Shown here: in pieces, positions 1 through 5,408 of the stretch
Layout of the letters: each line of letters starts with the position of its first letter
Position numbering within the stretch: the first letter of the stretch is position 1
Source of the DNA: Variovorax sp.
Lineage (GTDB): Bacteria; Pseudomonadota; Gammaproteobacteria; Burkholderiales; Burkholderiaceae_C
Direction: 5' to 3'
Assembly (NCBI GenBank): GCA_028292145.1
Contig: JAQGMX010000045.1
Span: 1-5,434 of the forward strand
DNA: 5,434 nucleotides
Translations under genes and position numbers: made by a program
Notes under the pieces: model-generated
Database searches by the model: none
Told to the model about the DNA's origin: nothing
What the model saw: the letters and a program-made list of their open reading frames with translations, nothing else

Positions 1-490
1 GCTCCAGCCATTCGGCAGGAACGCCGAGCTTCGCGATCCCTTCGCTGTCCTGCGACGCCTTGGTGATCGCGTCGGTCAACGGCAACGCCGTGAGCAGCAC
101 GGCCACGACCATCGCGTTGATCACGCCGTTGGCCGCGCCGGGCAGGATGCCGAGGAAGCGATCGACCTTGCGCGCCGTCGTCCCCGGATAGATGGGTCGG
201 ACGACGAGACGCGCCAGACTGCCGATCGCGATCTGCGCCACGATGAAAACCAGCAGGAAGGCCGCCGGCGAAGCCCAGGGTTCCATCAACAACCGGTTGT
301 TGTCGAGCGTATTACCGAGGAGCGGTGCCGCGAAGAACGCCGCCAGCAGACTGCCGGCGAGGCACGCAAGCTCGACGACGCCGACGACGAAGCCTCTCCG
401 CCAGCCGCGCCAGAGACTCAGGGCGACGATGGCGACGAGCGCCGCGTCGACGATATTGAACGGCAACGATTCGAGGCTGGGAAGTTCCAT
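1..490 (-). CDS. CvpA-family inner-membrane protein, N-terminal 163 residues (partial)
   Basis: The frame starts at the ATG whose complement is 488-490 and stays open to the left edge, so the C-terminus is missing. The protein begins MELPSLESLPFNIVDAALVA and has hydrophobic segments near residues 12-27, 36-58, 75-97 and 117-140. Two features match the CvpA (colicin V production) family: an early 'NIVD' helix followed by the basic turn 'RGWRRGF' (residues 28-34), and the later 'DRFLGILPGAANGV' segment (110-123). CvpA homologues are inner-membrane proteins linked to colicin V export, envelope homeostasis and biofilm; their biochemical role is not settled. The start lies 2 bases after the stop of the upstream binding-protein gene, so the two are almost certainly cotranscribed and probably translationally coupled. 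No strong Shine-Dalgarno is visible. Classical CvpA is about 160 residues and this frame is still open at 163, so the protein is longer and may carry an extra C-terminal domain (inference). Confidence 0.8.
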   Translation of the reverse strand, partial: MELPSLESLPFNIVDAALVAIVALSLWRGWRRGFVVGVVELACLAGSLLAAFFAAPLLGNTLDNNRLLMEPWASPAAFLLVFIVAQIAIGSLARLVVRPIYPGTTARKVDRFLGILPGAANGVINAMVVAVLLTALPLTDAITKASQDSEGIAKLGVPAEWLE

Positions 491-492
491 CT

Positions 493-1317
493 TCAGCGTG
501 CCGTCAGCGGTTCGAGCCCGGTCTTCGCGATGGCTGGTGCGGCGGCGGGGGAGTTGAGGTAGCGGATCAGTTCACGCGCTGCGTCCGGATGCTTCGACCC
601 GGTGGCGACACCGGCCGAAAACACCGTCACGCGCTGCACTTCAGCCGGCAGCGGGCCGATGTAGTCGATGCCTTCGATCGGCATCAGTTCGCTGACCTGC
701 TGCAACCCGAGCGCTGCGTCGCCGCGCGCCACCACCGTGCCGACACGCTCGCTCAGGATGCGCTTGCTCTTGGGCTTGACCTGGTCCTCGATGCCGAGGT
801 TCTTGAGCATCTCGGTCTCGTAGTAGGTGCCGCTGGCGCTGGCCGAATAGGCGATCGACGGCGCAGCGATCAGCGTGCGCTTGAGCGCATCGACAGTGCT
901 GATGTCCGGTCGCGGCGCGCCTTTCTTCACGGCGAAGCCGATGGCCGAGCGCACCAGATCGACCTGGCTGCCCTGGACCACTTTGCCGTCCTTGGCCAGC
1001 GCGTCGAGTGCCGAGCGCGCCAGGATCACGACATCCGCTGGCTCGCCGCGGCCGAGCCGGCTGGGGATCGAGTCGCTCGCATTGCCCATCGAAGCGCCAT
1101 ACGCTGTCTTTACCGTGTGGCCGGTGCGCTTCTCGAAGTCCGGGCGCAGGTCGTTGTAGGCGGCGGTGAAGCCGCCCGAGGTCATGACGCTGATCTCGGC
1201 CGGCGCCGGCTTGCCGCCGAAACTGCCGCAGCCGGAGAGGGAAACCGCGAGGCCGAGCAGGCCGGCGAAGAGGGCGTTGCGGCGTGAAATTGAGAGGGCT
1301 GAGGATGCGCGTGCCAT
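493..1317 (-). CDS. ModA-like periplasmic substrate-binding lipoprotein
   Basis: A 274-residue type-2 periplasmic binding protein of the ModA / SBP_bac_11 kind. Residues 1-29 form an export signal: a twin-arginine-like stretch (SRRNALF, 11-17), a hydrophobic core, then a lipobox LSGC (27-30), so Cys30 is the likely lipidated first residue of the mature protein. The mature part starts with 'EISVMTSGGFTAAY' (41-54), the first ligand loop. 'GRGEPADVVILA' (89-100) matches the characteristic ModA segment. The C-terminus 'HPDAARELIRYLNSPAA' (243-259) is the typical family ending. The expected second anion loop (ASS/T-type in ModA) reads 'GASMGNASD', so molybdate is not assured as the ligand; another oxyanion or an organic acid is possible. 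No modB or modC is in view, so this is an orphan receptor here. ATG 1317 is favoured because GGAG lies 5 bases upstream and the signal peptide begins correctly. About 90 bases separate it from arsC, enough for its own promoter; a weak TAGTAT -10-like box (complement 1354-1359) lacks a good -35 partner. Confidence 0.85.
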   Translation of the reverse strand: MARASSALSISRRNALFAGLLGLAVSLSGCGSFGGKPAPAEISVMTSGGFTAAYNDLRPDFEKRTGHTVKTAYGASMGNASDSIPSRLGRGEPADVVILARSALDALAKDGKVVQGSQVDLVRSAIGFAVKKGAPRPDISTVDALKRTLIAAPSIAYSASASGTYYETEMLKNLGIEDQVKPKSKRILSERVGTVVARGDAALGLQQVSELMPIEGIDYIGPLPAEVQRVTVFSAGVATGSKHPDAARELIRYLNSPAAAPAIAKTGLEPLTAR

Positions 1318-1322
1318 GGTGT

Positions 1323-1326
1323 CTCC
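1323..1326 (-). promoter_or_regulatory. Ribosome binding site of the ModA-like gene
   Basis: On the minus strand GGAG sits 5 bases before the ATG at 1317. It is the clearest Shine-Dalgarno in the window and fixes the start of the binding protein. Confidence 0.7.
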
Positions 1327-1408
1327 GTTGTAACTGTGTTGTTTACGGAAATACTAGGCGGCGAAGCTTTCAATCAGCCTGCAGCGGCATTGGGGTATTC
1401 ACCAGTGA

Positions 1409-1762
1409 TTACGGAAGAATTGCCAGCACCGCTTCCGACGGCCGGCACAGCCGGGTGCCGAGCGGCGTCTCGACGATCGGGCGATTCATGAGGATTGGGT
1501 GCTGCAGCATGAAGTCGATCAGCTGCGCGTCGGTCCACTTCGGATCGGACAGGCCGAGCGCGTCGAAGGGCGTGCCTTTCTGGCGCATGACGTCGCGCAC
1601 CGGGGAGCCGATGGCGGCGATCAGCCGTTCCAGCGTCGCGCGGTCCGGCGGACTCTTCAGGTATTCGATCACGGTCGGTTCCGTGCCGGAATTGCGGATC
1701 AGCGCGAGCACGTTGCGCGAGGTGCCGCAGGCGGGGTTGTGATAGATCGTGATGTCGGTCAT
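1409..1762 (-). CDS. arsC: Arsenate reductase, glutaredoxin-dependent (ArsC)
   Basis: A 117-residue cytoplasmic enzyme that reduces arsenate to arsenite using glutathione and glutaredoxin. The N-terminus holds the catalytic motif HNPACGTSRN (residues 8-17) with Cys12. Arg60, Arg94 and Arg107, the oxyanion-binding arginines of the E. coli R773 enzyme, fall at exactly the same numbers. 'LMNRPIV' (91-97) and 'RLCRPSEAVLAIL' (104-116) are typical family segments. The E. coli plasmid enzyme is about 141 residues; the shorter length is common in chromosomal homologues. ATG 1762 is chosen because it places Cys12 correctly, but the frame is open upstream without a stop to beyond 2515. That open stretch is the frameshifted arsB remnant, not part of ArsC. 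The gene follows the arsB remnant by 32 bases, the usual arsB-arsC order. No good Shine-Dalgarno is seen, so translation may rely on coupling from upstream. No terminator is visible after the TAA. Confidence 0.95.
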   Translation of the reverse strand: MTDITIYHNPACGTSRNVLALIRNSGTEPTVIEYLKSPPDRATLERLIAAIGSPVRDVMRQKGTPFDALGLSDPKWTDAQLIDFMLQHPILMNRPIVETPLGTRLCRPSEAVLAILP

Positions 1763-1794
1763 GAGGTTTGTCGTTTCGTCAGTCGGAGCGTGAT

Positions 1795-2515
1795 TCAGCC
1801 CACGCTCAGCCGCAGCGCCAGCGCGGCCAGCGTGAAGAAGAGCACGGGGACAGTCAGCACGATGCCGACCTTGAAGTAGTAGCCCCAGCCGATCGTCGTG
1901 CCCTTTTTTGCCAGCACATGCAGCCAGAGCAGCGTGGCGAGGCTGCCGATGGGCGTGATCTTCGGGCCGAGATCGCAGCCGATGACGTTGGCGTAGACCA
2001 TCGCTTCCTTCACCACGCCGGTCGCGCCCGACGCGTCGATCGAGAGCGCGCCGATCAGCACGGTCGGCATGTTGTTCATCACCGACGAGAGAAGCGCCGT
2101 GAGAAAGCCTGTGCCCATCGCCGCGCCCCAGATGCCGCCCTGCGCGAAAACGTTCAGCAGCGACGCGACATGGTCGGTCAACCCGGCGTTGCGCAATCCG
2201 TAGACGACCAGATACATGCCGAGCGAGAAGACGACGATCTGCCACGGCGCGCCGCGCAGCACTTTTCCCGTCGCGATGACCGGGCCGCGCGCAGCCACGG
2301 CGGATCGCCTCGGCGGGCGCCTTCAGTTGCGCCGCGTCGTAGGTCGCCGGAATCTCGCGGCGGACGTAGAGCATCAGCATCGCGAGGCTGGCCGCGACCG
2401 CCGCCATCACGAAGGCCAGCGCGCCGAAAGAGGCGCTCCAGCCGATGCCCAGGCCGCGCGGTTGCCAGATCACCAGCACGAGGGTGACGATGAAGATCAG
2501 GATCGCGGTCAGCAT
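1795..2515 (-). pseudogene. arsB: Arsenite efflux pump ArsB with two internal deletions
   Basis: ArsB is normally a membrane antiporter of about 429 residues and 12 helices that expels arsenite and antimonite. Three blocks remain here. Block 1 (2515 to about 2411) is the true N-terminus, starting MLTAILIFIV and including 'WQPRGLGIGWSASFG'. Block 2 (about 2410-2302) continues in the same frame but corresponds to the middle of ArsB ('MLMLYVRREIPATYDAAQLK'), so about 160 residues are missing between them. Block 3 (about 2301-1795) is in another frame and matches the C-terminal part: 'GKVLRGAPWQIVVFSLGMYL', 'SSVMNNMPTVLIGALSID', 'VIGCDLGPKITPIGSLATLL' and the ending 'LALRLSVG'. About 45 residues are missing at the second junction, with loss of frame. 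The whole gene is 721 bases against about 1290 in E. coli (comparison from memory). A GTG at 2298 could start a 167-residue C-terminal fragment, but a working pump is very unlikely. Block 3 is well preserved, which suggests recent decay or an assembly fault. Confidence 0.9.
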
Positions 2516-2628
2516 GCGGGCGTCGCGCATGCGCAGCTCGGGCCGCAATGCTGGTCATGGCAGCAGTTGTCGGTGAGGTAGGCGAGCACGGCGTTCATCT
2601 GGTAAGTGAAGACTTTGCGGTTGCGCAT
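2509..2628 (-). pseudogene. arsR: Remnant of an ArsR-type repressor: Cys-rich C-terminal tail (39 codons)
   Basis: A 39-codon frame begins at an ATG overlapping the oxygenase stop (TGATG) and ends in a TGA overlapping the arsB start (ATGCTGA). Residues 9-23, 'YQMNAVLAYLTDNCC', look like the end of the ArsR/SmtB repressors found ahead of arsB or arsC in Proteobacteria, where '..MN.LL.YLTENCC' is followed by a Cys-rich tail. The tail here has Cys at 22, 23, 28, 32, 34 and 39 plus His at 24 and 27. The winged-helix domain expected upstream (about 80-90 residues) is absent; that DNA encodes the oxygenase instead. Residues 1-8 do not look like ArsR, so the junction probably lies near 2600-2628. 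The alternative is a genuine small Cys/His-rich metal-binding peptide coupled to the oxygenase. The ArsR-remnant reading is favoured because of its place before arsB. The family match is from memory, not from alignment. Confidence 0.6.
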
Positions 2629-3380
2629 CAGTCGACCGGCATCCAGCGGCCGGATGCCGCGCAGACCTCGGCGCGCTTGCCGTTCACAAGAACCTGCGCA
2701 GCGTCGGTCCGCAGCGCCAAGGCCGGCTCGACGTCGAAGGCGATGCCCAGAGCCGAGGCAACCGCGTCGTTCTCCACCGGCAGTTCCCAGGTGAGGAAGA
2801 CAAGGCCGCAGTCGCGCTCGGCAGGGAAATCGTCCACGGAAAAGCCGCTGCTGCGCCGGTCGATGACCGCATGCGGCTGGCCGGTGTCGAACACGACCGC
2901 CGTGCCCCTGACCAGCGGAATGCGTTGCCCGGTCCCCGGAAAATGCAGGTCGAGCCCTTTGTCTTCGCTGAGGAAAAGATTGCAGAACGCGGCCCCGCCG
3001 TATTGCGCGCCGTCGTGGTGGTAGCGCGCGCCGCGGCAGGTCATGAGCGCGATGTCGGCATCGGCCAGCACGTCGCCCAGGCCGGGCGCGAGCGTCGCGG
3101 TCCATTCCGACACCGCCCGCACGCACGCCTTGTAGTCCGGCCAGCGCAGCCGGGCGCGGGGCAGCGGAAGCGATTCGACGTCGCCGGATTCGAGGCGCAG
3201 CTGCTGCGATGTCTCCCTTTCCCAGTCGGCCAGCAACCGGGCAGGGGGCGCGGGAATGTCGAGCGTGCGTTGCAAAACGACCGCGCCGACCGTGCGGCTG
3301 CGTAAGACGTCGCCGCGAGCCTCACTCGGGTAATAGGAAACGAGGTTGCCCGGCGCAAGTTCCTTCGCAAGAATCGTCAC
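2628..3380 (-). CDS. Probable 2-oxoglutarate/Fe(II)-dependent oxygenase, substrate unknown
   Basis: A protein of about 250 residues with the signature of the double-stranded beta-helix oxygenases that couple 2-oxoglutarate decarboxylation to substrate oxidation. The iron triad is readable as HxD in 'RYHHDGAQYGG' (His121, Asp123) and a distal His170 in 'FDTGQPHAVIDRR'. Arg175 or Arg176 just after it could hold the cosubstrate carboxylate. 'CNLFLSEDKGLDLHFPGTG' (133-151) and 'LVRGTAVVFDTG' (156-167) fit the jelly-roll strands around the metal. No signal peptide or membrane segment is seen, so it is probably cytoplasmic. Numbering assumes the GTG at 3380, which has a GGGA 8 bases upstream and avoids overlap with the divergent gene. 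An ATG at 3446 would add 22 residues and overlap that gene by 43 bases. The stop overlaps the next start as TGATG. Nothing known ties this family to arsenic, and I do not recognise a named orthologue. Confidence 0.65.
   Translation of the reverse strand: MTILAKELAPGNLVSYYPSEARGDVLRSRTVGAVVLQRTLDIPAPPARLLADWERETSQQLRLESGDVESLPLPRARLRWPDYKACVRAVSEWTATLAPGLGDVLADADIALMTCRGARYHHDGAQYGGAAFCNLFLSEDKGLDLHFPGTGQRIPLVRGTAVVFDTGQPHAVIDRRSSGFSVDDFPAERDCGLVFLTWELPVENDAVASALGIAFDVEPALALRTDAAQVLVNGKRAEVCAASGRWMPVD
3346..3374 (+). promoter_or_regulatory. Weak candidate sigma-70 promoter for the bug gene
   Basis: TTGCCC (3346-3351) and AAGAAT (3369-3374) each match 4 of 6 consensus bases and are 17 bases apart, about 30 bases before the ATG at 3404. 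The elements lie inside the 5' end of the divergent oxygenase gene. This is a pattern match only, and chance matches of this quality are common. Confidence 0.2.
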
Positions 3381-3403
3381 AACATCAATCCCGAGCCAAA
3401 ACC

Positions 3404-4399
3404 ATGATTTTCCGCCGCCGCACGCTGTGCGCTGTTTCGCTTTCATCGCTCGCACTGTGTGCATCCTTCGCCGCAACCTCCGTCATGGCGCAATCCGCCG
3501 CCGGATTCCCCACCAAACCGATCACTATCGTCGTGCCCAACCCGCCCGGCGGCGTCGTCGATTCTTCCGCGCGCCTCGCGGCCGACCCGATGGCGCGGCT
3601 GCTCGGCCAGGCGGTTCTGGTCGACAACCGGGGCGGCGCGAGCGGCAACATCGCCTACCAGATGGTGGCCCGCGCGCCGAAGGACGGCTACACGCTGCTG
3701 GCCTCGTATTCGGCGTACCACGTCGGCAATCCAGCGATGTTCGCCAAGCTGCCCTGGGACCCGAAAGACCTGGTGCCGGTCGCGCTGATCGCGGCGGCGA
3801 CCAACGTGATCACCGTGAACCCGTCGCTGCCGGTCAAGGACCTGAAATCGTTCATCGCCTACCTCAAGCAGAACCCGGGCAAGGTGAATTACGCATCGCA
3901 GGGCAACGGTTCGTTGTCGCACGTCGGCACCGAGCTGTTCGACCAGACGACGCAGACCGAGATGACGCACGTGCCGTACAAAGGCTCCGGTCCGGCGATC
4001 CAGGACGTGCTCGGCGGACAGGTCGAAGTCTTCATCACCACGCCGCCATCGGTCATCGGCCATCTGCAGACCGGCAAGCTGCGCGCGCTGGCCGTGACCA
4101 GCAAGACACGCCATCCGATGCTGCCCGACGTGCCGACCACCGCCGAGGCCGGCCTGCCGGGCTTCGAACTGGAAGCCTGGGTCGGACTGTTCGCGCCCGC
4201 CGGCACGCCGCCGGACGTGATCGCGAAGCTGTCGGAGAGCGTCAAGCAGGCGCTGGCCCAGCCGGAGACGAAGAAGCGCGCCGACACGCTCGGCATCGAG
4301 CCGCGCTATCTGGGGCCGGAGGCGCTCGCGGCGCTGGTGGCAAAAGACACGGCGTATTGGGGAAAGATCATCAGGGAGCGCAACATCCGCGCCGACTGA
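3404..4399 (+). CDS. Bug-family (TctC-like) tripartite tricarboxylate transporter solute receptor
   Basis: A 331-residue periplasmic binding protein of the Bug/TctC family, close to the usual 320-330. Residues 1-30 form a signal peptide: basic start MIFRRR, hydrophobic core, and probable cleavage near 'SVMAQ'. The mature protein opens with the hallmark 'FPTKPITIVVPNPPGG' (35-50), followed by 'DSSARLAADPMARLLGQAVLVDNRGGASG', where family members contact the carboxylate ligand. Other family blocks are 'VARAPKDGYTLL', 'VNYASQGNGSLSHVGTELF', 'THVPYKGSGPAIQDVLGGQVEV', 'LRALAVTSKTRHPMLPDVPTTAEAGLPGFE' and 'APAGTPPDVIAKL'. Bug proteins deliver organic acids (citrate, amino acids, aromatic or dicarboxylic acids) to TctA/TctB-type membrane subunits, but most are encoded alone, as here, so the ligand cannot be told. 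The in-frame codons upstream to 3209 are not used because the signal peptide starts at 3404. No clear Shine-Dalgarno is visible. The gene is divergent from the oxygenase and convergent with a LacI regulator that might control it. Confidence 0.95.
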   Translation: MIFRRRTLCAVSLSSLALCASFAATSVMAQSAAGFPTKPITIVVPNPPGGVVDSSARLAADPMARLLGQAVLVDNRGGASGNIAYQMVARAPKDGYTLLASYSAYHVGNPAMFAKLPWDPKDLVPVALIAAATNVITVNPSLPVKDLKSFIAYLKQNPGKVNYASQGNGSLSHVGTELFDQTTQTEMTHVPYKGSGPAIQDVLGGQVEVFITTPPSVIGHLQTGKLRALAVTSKTRHPMLPDVPTTAEAGLPGFELEAWVGLFAPAGTPPDVIAKLSESVKQALAQPETKKRADTLGIEPRYLGPEALAALVAKDTAYWGKIIRERNIRAD

Positions 4400-4408
4400 T
4401 TGCGCTTC
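4375..4408. terminator. Stem-loop across the convergent stop codons, possible bidirectional terminator
   Basis: AGCGCAA (4377-4383) pairs with TTGCGCT (4400-4406). A G-T wobble (4376/4407) and a G-C pair (4375/4408) extend the stem to 9 bp around a 16-base loop. The loop contains the stop of the bug gene (4397-4399), and the right arm enters the stop codon of the lacI-family gene (4407-4409). No T-run follows on either strand, so it is not a classical intrinsic terminator. It may slow polymerase, assist Rho or protect 3' ends. The 16-base loop is long, which lowers confidence. Confidence 0.35.
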
Positions 4409-5408
4409 AAGTCGCCGTCGACTGCCGCTCGATCATCCGGAAGCCGACGTCGATCACCCGCTGCGCGATCGGCACGCCGCGGCAGCGGTCGATGATCAGT
4501 CGGGCAGCCAGACGGCCGATTTCGGGACCGTCGACGTGGACGGTCGAGATCGACGGCAGCATGTGCGCGCCGAAGTCCGCATTGCCGAATCCGCAGACGG
4601 CGAGGTCTTCGGGAATGCGCAGACCTCGAGAGGCGGCTTCGACCATCACGCCGTGCGCCAACTGGTCGGAGCTGCAGCAGACGGCGTCGAGCTTCGCGTC
4701 TTGCGCCAGCAGATCAGACAACGCGCGCCGGCCCAGTTCGAGGCTGCTGGGCGCAGGGACGAAAGCCGTCGGCACTTCGCGGCCCAGCGCCGCATGGAAG
4801 CCGTCGCGCCGCAGGCGCGCCCGATGGTCGTTGCCGCTGGCGATGCCGATGTGCTGCCAACCTTTTTTCAGGAAGTAGCGGCCGACTTCGGCGCCCACAT
4901 GGGCATGCGAGAAGCCGACCAGCATGTCGATCGGGTTGTCGCTCAGGTCCCAGGTTTCCACCACCGGAATACCCGAGCGTTGCAGCCGCTCGCGCGCTTT
5001 CTGCGATTCGACCAGTCCGGTGACGACGATGCCGTCCGGCTGCCGGCCGATCATGGCGTTGAGCACGGCGCTCTCGACTTCGGCGTCGTACGCGGTCTGG
5101 CCGAGGATGAACTGGTAGCCGGCGGCGGCCAGCTCGGTCGTCAGGCATTGCACCGTCGGCAGGAACTGCGAGACCGCTAGCGCCGGAACGACACCCGCGA
5201 CCAGAAGGCTGCGCCTGGACTTCAGCCCGCCGGCGAGCAGGTTGGGTATGTAGCCGGTCGCGTCGGCTGCGGCGCGGACCTTCGCGATCGTCTTCGCCGA
5301 AACGACCCCGGGGTTGCTCAGCGCGCGAGACGCGGTGATGAGAGAAACCCCGGCGGCTTTCGCGACGTCGTGCAGGGTCGCGGCCTTGGTCGGCGGTGCG
5401 GCGTTCAT
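4407..5408 (-). CDS. LacI/GalR-family transcriptional regulator, GntR (gluconate)-like branch
   Basis: A 333-residue repressor-type protein of normal family length. Residues 11-30 (TLHDVAKAAGVSLITASRAL) form the N-terminal helix-turn-helix. 'SNPGVVSAKTIAKVRAAADATGYIPN' (31-56) completes the headpiece, and 'LLAGGLKSRRS' (57-67) is the hinge helix that enters the minor groove. A periplasmic-binding-like effector domain follows. It includes 'QPDGIVVTG', 'GIPVVETWDLSDNPIDMLVGF', a 'GW.HIGIASGND' strand and 'PEDLAVCGFGNADFGAHMLP' near the C-terminus, ending with 'GRLAARLIIDRCRG'. The 'GIPVVE..D....PIDM.VGF' stretch recalls E. coli GntR of the gluconate system, so a sugar acid or other small carboxylate is a reasonable effector guess (inference from memory). 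It is convergent with the bug gene, the stops being 7 bases apart. No strong Shine-Dalgarno precedes ATG 5408. Its operator and promoter would lie past the right edge. Confidence 0.93.
   Translation of the reverse strand: MNAAPPTKAATLHDVAKAAGVSLITASRALSNPGVVSAKTIAKVRAAADATGYIPNLLAGGLKSRRSLLVAGVVPALAVSQFLPTVQCLTTELAAAGYQFILGQTAYDAEVESAVLNAMIGRQPDGIVVTGLVESQKARERLQRSGIPVVETWDLSDNPIDMLVGFSHAHVGAEVGRYFLKKGWQHIGIASGNDHRARLRRDGFHAALGREVPTAFVPAPSSLELGRRALSDLLAQDAKLDAVCCSSDQLAHGVMVEAASRGLRIPEDLAVCGFGNADFGAHMLPSISTVHVDGPEIGRLAARLIIDRCRGVPIAQRVIDVGFRMIERQSTAT

Noticed and set aside
192..557. A 121-codon plus-strand frame near the left edge
   Set aside because: It is antisense to cvpA and the end of the ModA-like gene; the Arg/Ser/Ala-rich product resembles nothing.
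589..1287. A 232-codon plus-strand open frame opposite the ModA-like gene
   Set aside because: Shadow of a convincing binding-protein gene; composition is Arg/Ala/His-rich and there is no ribosome binding site or family resemblance.
1318..1408. Possible ModE-type operator ahead of the ModA-like gene
   Set aside because: The region has only GTAA/TTAC half-sites and no TATA-type inverted repeat like the ModE box.
1400..1409. Short palindrome just after the arsC stop (TCAC-TG-GTGA on the minus strand)
   Set aside because: A 4-bp stem with a 2-base loop and no following T-run cannot act as an intrinsic terminator.
1768..2487. A 239-codon plus-strand open frame opposite arsB
   Set aside because: Antisense shadow: the product is Arg-, His- and Asp-rich, low in complexity, and the opposite strand matches ArsB in clear blocks.
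3443..4114. A 223-codon minus-strand open frame opposite the bug gene
   Set aside because: The opposite strand encodes a full-length Bug protein with a signal peptide; the antisense product is Arg/His/Val-rich with no domain.
3346..4878. A 510-codon plus-strand open frame
   Set aside because: It overlaps the bug gene in another frame and the antisense of lacI. Its product is Arg/Ala/Gly-rich with no recognisable domain, a typical shadow in GC-rich DNA.
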